This document shows positions 41,302 to 51,815 of a DNA stretch of 64,000 nt, piece by piece. The stretch is taken from NCBI GenBank assembly GCA_023053545.1, contig JAKZAN010000004.1, forward strand, positions 5,890,001-5,954,000, read 5' to 3'. The DNA comes from Lepidurus packardi. Its lineage: Eukaryota; Arthropoda; Branchiopoda; Notostraca; Triopsidae. How positions within the stretch are numbered: position 1 is the stretch's first letter; each line of letters starts with the position of its first letter. The translations under genes and the position numbers were made by a program. The notes under the pieces were generated by a model. That model saw nothing but the letters and a program-made list of their open reading frames with translations. It was not told where the DNA came from and did not search any database.

Positions 41302-41893
41302 GAATTATTTCCGCTTCAAAACTCACTCGTTCTGAGTGTCCAAGTTTACTTTCTATAGGAGTTTTACAAGAACTGGCCATGTTATTGTACTTCATTCTTT
41401 TCACCCAGTAAAAGCAATTAAACATATTCTTAATTTGGTAATATAGTACAGTATTGGAAAAGTGTAAACCTTATTAATGATGGTTTAATTTCCCACCTTT
41501 CCAAGATATTTCTTTGCCGTGGCTTTTTTGCCTTTGAGCATTTTTTTGGTTTCGATATTAATTTTTCATTTACAAATAACCTCACGCGCATGCATACCGT
41601 CCTAGTTTCTAACTGAATAGAAATATTAACTGAAATAAAAAACATTGAAAATAAATTTTTAAAAAATGGTTAAGTTACGATCTGTGATCTCCATGCAAGG
41701 CAGCCTGACGATTTACCACTGTTTACGCCTTTATAGTATATAGGCGTGCAAGAACTATACGTTCGGTAAAGCTGTTTTTGTTTGTGTTAAGCTGTGTTCA
41801 GCGTGATACTAACAGTAGCGAGGGAAGCTTTTTGAAAATTTCTTTTATACCAGACAAGCATTTAGCACGCATGGGATAACTTCGCAATTTCCG

Positions 41894-41950
41894 CCAATCA
41901 CGATGACTGGTGAGAATGCGGACCCAATCCGACACTCCTCGTATATAAAG
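41894..41950 (+). promoter_or_regulatory. GST-2 promoter: CCAAT box and TATA box
   Basis: CCAAT at 41894-41898 in CCAATCACGATGACTGGTGAG and TATAAAG at 41944-41950. The block is a paralogue of the GST-1 promoter; 20 of 21 bases around the CCAAT box match. The leader exon ends at 42053 (TTTAACCG before GTAATTAAC), matching the GST-1 leader. Confidence 0.7.
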
Positions 41951-42504
41951 CCACGTTTGCCAGAAGAGGAAGCTTACTTATCGTGCGGACTCTCCAAGAG
42001 ACGACATCTAGCTGCTTTACCGCTTGTGAAGCGTCCAAAGACGAATTTAACCGGTAATTAACGTTAGAGTTTGCGCGTTTATTGTGTTAAAACCTAGCTT
42101 ATTCTTTACTCAGTAGATAATTGATAGCTTCGACAATTTATAGTATTAAACATTCATTAAATATACCTGTTGTTATCCACAAGCTAGCGCAGTATTGATA
42201 ATTTAGTTTTGTGTAAAGCTTAGGAATTTAGGACGACATGCAAGTTGGCCTTGAGCTTGAAAACAGCTTAGGGCGCGGAAGCATGTATTTGGAAGTTTGC
42301 TGGCAGGAACCTTCGTGCAGACGTGTATTAATTGACGAGTTTTAGCTGACGCAGTCGTTTCTTTTCTCTTTTGGAAGAAACTTTCATTTCCGGTCAGATA
42401 GTAACACAAGCAAGAACATGACTACTGTTTTTTATTGTCGATTTTTTTCTTACGACGTCGGTTTAACGCGCTTTATTGTTATTGGCTTTGTCTTTATAGG
42501 CACC

Positions 42505-43323
42505 ATGACAATTGACCTGTACTACATGCCATTGAGCGCCCCTTGCCGCGCAATTATGATGGCAGCCAAAATTCTTGGAGTGGACCTCAACTTGAAATTG
42601 ACCGACTTGATGGCTGGCGAGCATTTAAAGCCCGAGTACATCCAAATGAACGTCCAACATACCATTCCAACCTTGGATGACAATGGCTTTGTTTTGACGG
42701 AAAGCCGTGCTATTATGTCGTATTTGGCAAGTCAGTACGGAAAGGATAGTACGTTGTACCCCCAAGAACCCAAAGTGCGAGGTTTGATTGACTCTAGGAT
42801 GTATTTTGATATGGGCGTGCTTTACCAACGCTATGGCGAATACTCCGTAAGTTGCCTTTTTTTACTAAAGTTTGGTTACACGAGCATACTTTAGTATAGA
42901 GATGACCCTTTATTATTATTGTAACGTTTATAGTACCCTGCATTGTTTTTTGGACAAAACACACAAGATCCTGAGAAGAAGAAGAAAATGGAAGAAGCTT
43001 TAGGGTTTCTGGAAGCTTTCTTAACCAAGGAGAAGTACGCTGCCGGAGATCATCTTACTTTGGCTGATCTGACTCTTCTTGCATCTGCAACAACAATCGA
43101 AGTAATGCGCTTTTAGAGAGATTTATTTTCGAAATTAGAGTAACTATAAGCATTTTATCTTCCATTCTAGGCTACATATCCCGAAGTTTTTGCCTCTTAT
43201 CCTCACATTCAAGATTGGCTAGTTCGTTGCAAGGCTCAGATCCCTGATCACGAAAACATAAACCAAAAGGGAGCAGATGTTATTGGAGAAATGGCCAAGA
43301 ACACGATTCACAAACAAGCTTAG
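42505..43323 (+). CDS. Delta-class glutathione S-transferase, copy 2
   Basis: Coding exons 42505-42846, 42934-43101 and 43171-43323 give 220 residues. The leader intron runs 42054-42499. The protein is closely similar to copy 1 (S11 in S-A-P-C-R, I54-P55-T56, E66-S67-R68), with a different linker after the first coding exon (FFGQNTQDPEKKKKMEEALG). Intron positions are identical in all three copies, so they arose by tandem duplication. Function is by family: glutathione conjugation and detoxification. As in copy 1, the leader intron is open in frame from 42418. Confidence 0.95.
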
Positions 43324-44418
43324 AAGTTATTTCCGTGCCAAGTCTTATTGTTTCCATTGAAACTTTGTAAAAAGCTGGCCATCTTGTCTTTGCTTCACCG
43401 TATACTGAACAATATATAGAAGCAATTCGTTAAGAAAGAAGGCTTCCTTATCTAAGATAGTACAGCAAAAAGTTAACAATTTTTGTTAATGAAGTTCTAA
43501 ATTTTCCGCATTCCCAATATTAATTTATTTGCCCATTCTGTCGCTATTTAATATATTAGTGTGTAATTATAGTACTCGTAAATTTATCTTACATTTGCAG
43601 GCTATATTACCTTCGCTGATTAATATTTACTCACTATAACGACAAATTGCCTTTCACTTGCGCTAAACTGGTACTTCTTCTAGAAATACCTACTTATAGC
43701 TCTTTTAAACTAAGTGATTAGCTATATTTCGTATCCTGAGATATGCAAAGCGATAATGATATGATATAAGGGTTGGAATGCATCGTCATCATAACATTCA
43801 GTAAGCCAACGTTAGTAACAAACCATTATGACAACTTGACTATCCCCCACCATGATAACGTTTTAGATTACGGCTTGAGATCGTACGATCTATAATACGC
43901 CTCGTGTAACGGTTCGACAAGAAGAATCGCTATTCTAAAAGTTGGGGGTGGCTGTCAGTGACAAAACTAAAACGTTTAGACAAAAACGATTTTAGACAAA
44001 AAAAAACTGAGTCTGGTAATTGACACTTTTACAAATAAGATCAACATTTTAACGTTATTTTTTCTTACCCAGACACAATTTTATTTAGTTTGGGCTTGTC
44101 TAAAGAAAAATCTGCTTGCATGCGGAATCTTAGCTAAGTCTTTAATCACGTAGCTTTCTCTTAGGCTTAGACGAAAGATGGGTTTCCTTGAAAACAGCTA
44201 TTAGCAGATGCTCGCACATGGAAGTCTTCTTTCGCGAAACTTCACACTCTTTAATTGACATGATATTTACTTGAATTATTTTTTCCTGTTTACTTATTTG
44301 GGAGAAGATTATAATTTCCTAGTTTACGATTGTAAGACCAATATAAGGCATAGTGGCTATTTTGTTGCAGAATTTTTTCCAGACACCTTTCCAATGAGCT
44401 CGTTATTTTCTAGGTACA

Positions 44419-45231
44419 ATGACCATTGACTTTTATTACGCGCTCCCAAGCGCTCCTTGCCGCGCAGTTATGATGGCAGCTAAGATTCTTGGTGTGGAAC
44501 TCAACTTGAAATCGGTTGACATGAGGGCTGCCGAACATTTGAAACCCGAGTTTATCAAAATGAATATCCAACATACAATTCCAACCTTGGATGATAATGG
44601 CTTCGTATTGACCGAAAGCCGTGCCATGATGACATATTTGGCTAATCAGTATGGAAAGGATAGCACTTTGTACCCAAAAGAGCCCAAGTCGCGAGGTTTA
44701 CTTGATTCGAGAATGTATTTTGATATGGGCGTGCTTTACCGTCGCTATGCCGAATACTCCGTAAGTTCTATCCCCTAAAGATACTTTTATTATATATTGC
44801 ACAATGTATCCAAAAATGCCTGTATTTAATGTTAAAACGTTTTTAGTATCCTGCTCTACTTCACGGCCATCAATTAGACGCAGAGAAAAAGAAAAAGATG
44901 GATGAAGCTCTTGGGTTCCTGGAAGCTTTCTTAACGACGACGGAATACGCTGTTGCAGACCATCTGACTTTAGCAGATATTACTCTTTTTGCAACTGTTA
45001 CGACGATTGAAGTATGCGAATTTCTCAAAGTTGTTTTGGGAATCACGCTAGTTGCTGTTTGTGTATTTCTTCCTGTAGGCTACATATCCCGGAGTGCTTG
45101 CTTCCTTTCCCTGCATTCAAGATTGGCTTGTTCGCTGCAAGGCTCAGATCCCTGACCAAGAAAACATAAATCAAAAGGGAGCCGATTTTATTGGCGAAAT
45201 AGCAAAGAACACGATCCATAAAGAAGCTTAG
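44419..45231 (+). CDS. Delta-class glutathione S-transferase, copy 3
   Basis: Coding exons 44419-44760, 44847-45011 and 45079-45231 give 219 residues, with S11 in S-A-P-C-R, I54-P55-T56 and E66-S67-R68 intact. An acceptor (TTTTCTAG) ends at 44413, so a leader exon is expected, but I cannot find a copy of the CCAAT/TATA promoter seen at copies 1 and 2 in the 1 kb upstream. It may use a diverged promoter or be expressed by read-through from copy 2. Its stop codon is followed after 2 nt by a copy of its own start region (45234-45277). Confidence 0.95.
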
Positions 45232-45233
45232 AA

Positions 45234-45277
45234 CCTTTCCAGTGAGCTCGTTATTTTCTAGGTACAATGACCATTGA
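45234..45277 (+). pseudogene. Stub of a further GST copy (acceptor, ATG and first codons only)
   Basis: The 44 nt match 44386-44429 upstream of GST copy 3 at 43 of 44 positions, covering the polypyrimidine tract, the splice acceptor, the ATG and the codons for M-T-I-D. The match then stops abruptly. The stub directly abuts the end of copy 3, so copy 3 lacks the 3' flank seen in its sisters. This is the footprint of unequal exchange or deletion of a fourth copy, or an assembly collapse of a longer array. Confidence 0.8.
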
Positions 45278-47027
45278 TATGGAAATTTGTTACCAAACGC
45301 AATGCTTCATATTTAACTAAATAATATTAAATTATGAATCAGAATTATATTGCCTTGTGTCTCACAACTACAATACACAGGGTTTACCAGGTAAACCTAT
45401 ACATTGTGGAGACAACATTACGTAATGGACGTACGGTATAACTAAGTAATATAACTGAGACAAATATAGTAATTAATCACAATTCGTCTCATGATGTTTT
45501 AAGTTTCAATTCCCTATCGTTCCTAGGTCACGATGGACTGCAAGCAGTTGCTAATTTTGTCAGAAGAGGGTACTGATGTTAAACTAAAAGAAACAGAAAG
45601 AGAGAATTGAAGAATACTTTTTCTGAAAATATCTTAGCGTATGCAAGCGTTGCGATCTTTCTTTCATTACGGAGCATGTTTTCTCTAGTTTCTTTTTGTT
45701 CCAGGCATTTAACTTTTCTACGAATTTTAATTTTGCTATACGAAGTTTTTCTTACGAGCTTATTTTTCATAAATGATTGAGTGTTTTTCTCACTCACTCG
45801 TTTCTCACTCATTATCCAAATTGCATTAGGCATCCGAAATCTGAACAAAAAGTGGTAGTCAAAATTTTAGTCGTGACCCACATGCTCAAAGAAAGGAAAA
45901 CTTGCCTGACTAGTCTTTGCCTGACACAAACTTTAATGACTTATACTTTCCTTTTATAAGCCAAGATAACATTGAGCCGCGATTAAAATAGTACTTACTT
46001 TCCTTTACAGTAACCTATAAGGATGGACCTTATTGCTGTACTTTGCTAGAATATATAGCATATGAAACAGTCCTTATCTGTAGCTTAACAACTATATCAT
46101 GCACATGCAGAAAATTATGCACACATAACAACGAACCAGTAAGTTTCTTTTAATAATATCAATGCGAAAAATAAAATAGACATTAGACAAATAAAATATT
46201 TTTAAAAAAATGCAATCTAACCAGGAAGAACATATTGGCGCGGACTGAGATCGCCAACTACGGAATGGGGTGGGAGCAAGGTTAGTAATTTTATTTTTTT
46301 TGGTTGGACCTTGAATGGCTCTCTTGCTGTTCTTTAGGCGGAAAAGAAGGGCGAAACCAGTTAAATCAGCAGAACGACTTACAGTTTCGGTTCAAGCCAG
46401 TGAAGGCCGCCTAAAACCAACACTGTTAAGCGCAAATTGCCCACGCACATAATTCGGTGTAATAATCCGAGCGCTAAAAGGAGGGGTTTAACTTGAGGTT
46501 TAACTTGAGATTTAACTTGAGGTCTATTGCCCCAGGTATACATGTATGTATGTTTCCATAACACACCTTGGCCCGTATTCTTGTATCCTACACCTCCCTC
46601 ACGCGCAACATAGGCGCGATTTCAACTTTCACTTTCCCTCTTGCAGCTATACGTAAATCGAACTGCAGCCCAAGATTCAGGTCCAGTCTGAAATAAACTT
46701 TGTCAGAAGAAACGATTGCAAACGCATCGTGTCGTGTTAATAGGTTCAGTACCAAATTCAGTTCCTCTCCCGTTGCCTAAAATCCTTCTTGTTTTGTTTT
46801 TTACGACAGGCTAATTTGCCGCAATGCTTACGTTCCATTTGCGTTAGTGAAAAACTACAGCTTTGAAGTGCTCCCAAGCAGCTCCTTGGTTGTTGCAGCA
46901 CTCGACCATTTTATCACTTGTAAGCATTTAGTTAAAATTACAGTCGAAAAGGCCACGTGTTTAATTTCACTCATCTTTAGCAAGTTCTCTCTCCTTCAAG
47001 TGTGAATTTCGGTGCCTTGGTGGAAAA
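45278..47027. other. Intergenic; weak exon candidates
   Basis: No recognised family. There are clean splice-like signals: a GTAAGT at 46139, a GTTAGT after 46281, an acceptor near 46337 and another at 46980. A 12-bp repeat (TTTAACTTGAGG, about three copies) lies at 46486-46523. These may be leader exons of the secreted-peptide gene that starts at 47028. Confidence 0.4.
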
Positions 47028-47264
47028 ATGCCAAGCTCAATAGTGTCGGGACGATTATCAGTCGTAATAATAACGCTCGCACTTGTCATGTGCTTCCACT
47101 TCAGCCTGGCTGCGCCCATTTTTTGGCTGGCGCCAGCCTCTCCAGGTTTCAGGCCCGACAATGCAGGCTGGGGCTACGGAATACAGCCATGTCGAGTGAT
47201 CAACCCTGATCCCTACGCTTTCCCTAACGCATTACCGTATCCGGCCTCGCCACTCTGTATATAA
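47028..47264 (+). CDS. Putative small secreted peptide, unknown family
   Basis: A single open frame of 78 residues. It starts in a good context (GGAAAAATGCC) with a typical signal sequence: polar start (MPSSIVSGR), then LSVVIITLALVMCF and a small-residue cleavage region (HFSLAA). The mature part, about 50 residues, is Pro/aromatic-rich (APIFWLAPASPGFRPD, YPASPLCI) with two cysteines about 20 apart, which could form one disulphide. There is no dibasic processing site. A splice acceptor at 46980 suggests a leader exon. I recognise no family. It could be a cuticular, antimicrobial or signalling peptide, or a chance frame; the signal peptide is the main support. Confidence 0.5.
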   Translation: MPSSIVSGRLSVVIITLALVMCFHFSLAAPIFWLAPASPGFRPDNAGWGYGIQPCRVINPDPYAFPNALPYPASPLCI

Positions 47265-47672
47265 GGCTCACTTACGACTTTCAAACAAATTATACGCAAA
47301 AATCGTAATTGCGCTCACGAGTAAAAATCAAAGTTTAACAAAAACATTTTCGTGTCCTTCCACTCAAATATAAACCGATCAGGGTGCTTTATTTTGTTTC
47401 ATTTTGAATTAGTAATAAAGCTCTTGTATTGCACATTTATAAATACTCCAGCCAGCGGTCAGCAGTAGCACCATGCAGATCAGGGGCCACAAATGAATAC
47501 ACGTTTTTTGTCGTTTGTGGGCGGGTTGAGGGTGGACTAAAGAGTGGGGGGGGGAGCAAAAATTAAGTAAAAGATGAGGACTTTTTGGGAGTAAGTGGTC
47601 AAGCAATCTTATGTACAAAAACCTGTACAATATATATAAAAACTCTATTTTCATATTTATGCGACTTGTGTT

Positions 47673-50600
47673 TTAGACCATCTGCGGTCTCCATGAAGGG
47701 CAAGCACCACCGACACTACCGGGATTGGTATGGTAATCTCCACGCATATCCCGGTGCCAGACCTGAGGATGATGAGGCAAGTGCTGCGGGTAGAGATTAG
47801 GCGTGTGATAAGCGTTAGATGTATGGTAAGCACTAGCACTGACGTTGCTACCGATGATGGATCCTCCTCCTCCTACTAGTCCCGGAGGAGGACCGCCTAC
47901 GCTCGTGTAATAAGGCACAACTGGAGTAGGAGCCGGGCGTGGGAAACCACCCCGATTGTTGCCAGCGTACAATGGCTCCATCAAGTCTCGTTCACATCTC
48001 CCACTAGATAAGCCACCAACCCCTCCGGAAGAAGAATGCTGATCGGTTTGCTGCGAAGGGAGCAAACAAGGTGTTGTGCTCATGTCTTTGGTTTCGGCTG
48101 CTGATAAATTGCCGTGGCGAGCAACAGGGGATGCTTTGGTCTGCCGATTCTTGACACAATACACGCTGATCGCCACGAATAAGATCAAACCCAAGCAAGC
48201 AGCTGGTAAGGCAATCACAGCTGTCGTCGGCCAAGCCGGGACTACGTCATAATTGACATTAACGGCTGTTAAAAAAAAGAGTTATTAATTACTTAAATAA
48301 CGGATTAATCTTCTGTAATCGTTCTGCTATTCTAACTAAGCTGAAGAACTATTCCAGCCTTGATACCATATTTTGATTATCATTATTTTAATAGCACTTT
48401 ATTAATACCAATATTTTAACATCTTCTATTTAATACGATTTTTTAATTGAATTTTATGGATTCATTTAATGGATTGATTCTAATTCGCTAATAATTCTCT
48501 ATTTAGTAAAAAAATTAGACAATTTCTTTAGCTCATAAGCAATTAGTCGTTTATACTTTAAACTGACTACATTCTGATTAACTAGTTATTTTACTTCTAT
48601 CATTTTTGGTTGTTTTAGGTTTGTTTTGAACTATATAGTCGAATTATTATCCTACTGTATATCTATAGCGCACAATTATGACTTATTAAATAATTTTTAA
48701 AAAAGGGGAATTTTAGGTCGAGAATGATGTTTGAGAATTTTAAGTTGAAATTGGCTTACGAGGCATGACTTGTAGGGCAGCTTCTTTGTAGCTGAAGCCC
48801 ACGCTGTTGGTAGCTACGCAAATATAAATGCCTTCATCAGCTAAAGTAATATCTGGCAACATGAGTTTGTCAATGTAAGTGCCGTCTTCGTTCTGCAGGG
48901 CTGGTTTCCCTGCACGAAGCACTTTGTAACGCCAACCGCCCACCTTTTCAACGATTACAAATGAACATTAGATCTTTTTTGATACGGGGTAGTTCAAATA
49001 TGAACGTAAAGAGAAATTATTTTGTCCTTAAGAAATAGTGTTTCCTTACGTGTAAAATGCCTTCGGTGGGAAGTAGAATATCCGGGTGAGAGTCGCTGTT
49101 GTGGTGATCGATAGGATTGAGTCGTTTGAGCCATTGCAAGAAAGGCACGTCGTCGCTATGGATTCTGCACTGAAACCTGGCCGTGTCGCCAGCAATCAAC
49201 GTCTGGTTCATCGGGTACAGGCTGTCTAATTCAGGTTTCATAGGGTTTCGTTCTTTAGGAAAAACATTTAAAGAAAACAACATTAATTTTGAAATGACAA
49301 GCCAATAAATGTATAAGTCATACGGCTTACCAATAACTTCGACTTGGAACGTAGCATTAATTGTACCGTAAGCATTCACAGCTTTGCAGGTATAACTACC
49401 CGAGTCTTCTTCCGACACGGAATTCAAAACTAGAGTCCAGGGCCCATTTTTTCGCTCAAACGGTAACTCGATACCATCCTAATGCGAGAAAATGAAAGTT
49501 ATTTTTATTATATACAAAATTATCAAATAAACATATACAGTTATTTGTTAAGGATCCCATATAACTTAACTTGTTTTACAGAACCTACTGCTAGGTGGCG
49601 TGCAATGTTTTGCATGGGTGTATATGAACGCGCATTGCTTCTGCGCATAAACCGACGAGCCGAATAAGTTCATATCACGCGCTCAATTTGCATGAAATTT
49701 CTCTTACAAAATGCACTAAAATAATACCTAAAGCACGTCAGTTCCAAATTCGCAATTTGCTTGTTTTCCCTTTTCGTCAAAAAATTAATTTGCATGTATC
49801 AAATTAGTAAAGGCAAACAATAAAAAAGTAATACAGTCTTGTCCTACGTTTTGATATTACTACATTGCTATCGGAAAGTTTTGTAGAAAACTGCGTCTAC
49901 TTTTTACGTAAGAGTTATTCTGCCTTCCCCCATGCTTTCGTGACCGAGGAAGCTAAGCTATGGGGGAGCCGACAAAATGCAGAAGTGAAAAATTACAAAA
50001 CGCAAAAGCTGACAAAATGTAACAGCAAGGCGTGTTTTTACTCGAGTCCACGTGAGACGAGGCAATGGGTCCCCATCAGCGACGCATTTGAGCCTCAGAG
50101 TGGCGCCCACAGGTAACTGAATTAACGAATGGCTGGGGCGACTTAATTCCGTCCACAAGGGCATCACACCTTGAATGCGGTTCACAGTAGGTTCTCCACC
50201 AACGTCCGAGTCGACGAATACTAAAGGCAGCTCGGTAGTAGTTCCACTCGGGTCTAAGGATTACAGTCATAAAAAATTAAATTTACTACTGAATCGAATT
50301 AACTAACTGAATAATTAATTAACTCTCCTAAATAACATAGTAAACCACCAAAGTTTTGCCTAACATTTTCTGAAAATCAGAACAAAGATTGCAACTACAT
50401 CTTGACGCTAAGACGTAATAGAATTTAATCAACGAAGATTAAATTTAATCAAAGATAACGGATTCTGTCTTGGTATATAGCGAACGGTGATGATTGGTCG
50501 TGGGAAAAAAGTCTAACGAGTGGGAAAAGTTGCAGCTGATTACTCTCCGGAAATCACAGTTTGTCGCTCTGTACCGTACTTTGATTCGTACCGTACAGCA

Positions 50601-51815
50601 TGGACGTTGCGTGCACCCTTAATTTGAATTTATAACCTCCGTGCGCTGGACATTTACTGCCATAACTTCCTTCGTCGGCCTTCAGCAACTCGTTTATTTT
50701 GCTTCTGTTTTTTTTATTACTATTTATTTGGCTTTTATAGTTTTTTATCTTTTCCAGGTCAGTAGAAAAAAACGGAAGGAATTTCCAAGAATTACGTTAC
50801 AGACTTGTGTTGTCGCGGGTTGATTCCTTAATTTCTTTCCATATTTACACATCTATTGAAAGACCCTAATGAGTTTTCCAGAGCGTTAAGCCTGCGAAGA
50901 ATGTCAATAAAAAACAACCCCCAAAAAAGTTAAGCAGGGAGGAACTTTTTTCCCGTGGATGGCACAAGAAAAATAGATTCCTGTGGTTAAAGAAGAGCGG
51001 TTTTCTGTGGGGGTGAGGCATTGGTGTGAAGCGGAAGAGGGACGAGATTTCTCAAAGGCGAAAGGCAATGTCAGGCTTGAAACAGCTGTTGAAATCGTTT
51101 CCCAACCCCGCGCGAAACAACATCGTTGTTTTTATAAGAAACAAGCTAAAAGCGAGAAACTTCTGAGGGAAAACCAAGAAGCGGAAGCTTTTCTTTGGAG
51201 GTTTTTCTTTCACCCGAGTTTGTACTTCCTCTTGTCCAGCATGGCTTTAATTAGCTTACCTACAACAATCACTTGGAAGGAAACTTGCTCGGTTCCAAAT
51301 CCGTTGACACCTTTACACGTAAATTGTCCAGAATCATCAGGCACAGCTTGGCGGATCTTCAAACCTTGATTGGTCGTCTTGTAACGATCCCATCCGGCAG
51401 TAATGCTTTCCCCATCCTTCATTCAGAAATAAATCAAAAGAAAGATAAATAAAATATAAGTAAAATAAAATAAAAATAAAATAGAAATAAATAATATAGA
51501 AATAAAATCAAATAGAAATGAAATAAAATAGAAATAAATTGAAGAAGTTGCACAATTGGCTACATGACTATTTAAAAAAAATAAACTCCACCTTCATTAA
51601 AAAATAGAAGTTGCACAATTAACTTACTTAGTATTCTGAAAACCGTTTACCTCGTGTTATATCAAGCTAAAATAATAAAAAGTGTACAACTTTATACAGT
51701 ACCTTGAACCATTCAATTATGGGAGAAGGCGTAGCTTGAATGGGGCATTTGAGAACCAAATCACCGGACTTGAGGATTTGTCGGGGTGGCACAGGACCAG
51801 TCACGTGTGGTGGTC
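47673..51815 (-). CDS. FGFRL1: Fibroblast growth factor receptor-like 1 (FGFRL1), 5' end incomplete
   Basis: Exons on minus: 51815-51703 and 51416-51260 (Ig1: PPRQILKSGDLVLKCP, DGESITAGWDRY, FTCKGVNGFG); 50253-50042 and 49478-49331 (Ig2: LPVGATLRLKCVADGDPLPR, SGSYTCKAVNAYGTINATFQ); 49252-49050 and 48943-48760 (Ig3: TARFQCRIHSDDVPFLQWLK, EGIYICVATNSVGFSYKEAA); 48265-47673 (membrane span ALPAACLGLILFVAISVYC and tail). The tail is about 150 residues, His/Tyr/Gly/Pro-rich (LYPQHLPHHPQ), with no kinase domain before the stop. Three Ig domains, one span and a short tail are the hallmark of FGFRL1, which binds FGF without kinase signalling. The Ig2 start is preceded by an acidic linker (VFVDSDVGGE). 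Introns are longer than elsewhere here (up to 1 kb) and AT-rich, and one holds a MITE. The signal-peptide exon lies upstream; 57299-57356 is a candidate. Confidence 0.92.
49552..49970. mobile_element. MITE of a ~400-bp family, copy 1, in an FGFRL1 intron
   Basis: Starts GGATCCCATATAACTTAAC and ends, inverted, with GGCTCCCCCATAGCTTAGC. The interior carries GGGTGTATATGAACGCGCAT and GCTTCTGCGCATA, followed by TTTGCATGA, found in the same order in the copies at 58586 and 62513. No coding capacity. I could not define a target-site duplication, so the superfamily is open. Confidence 0.8.
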
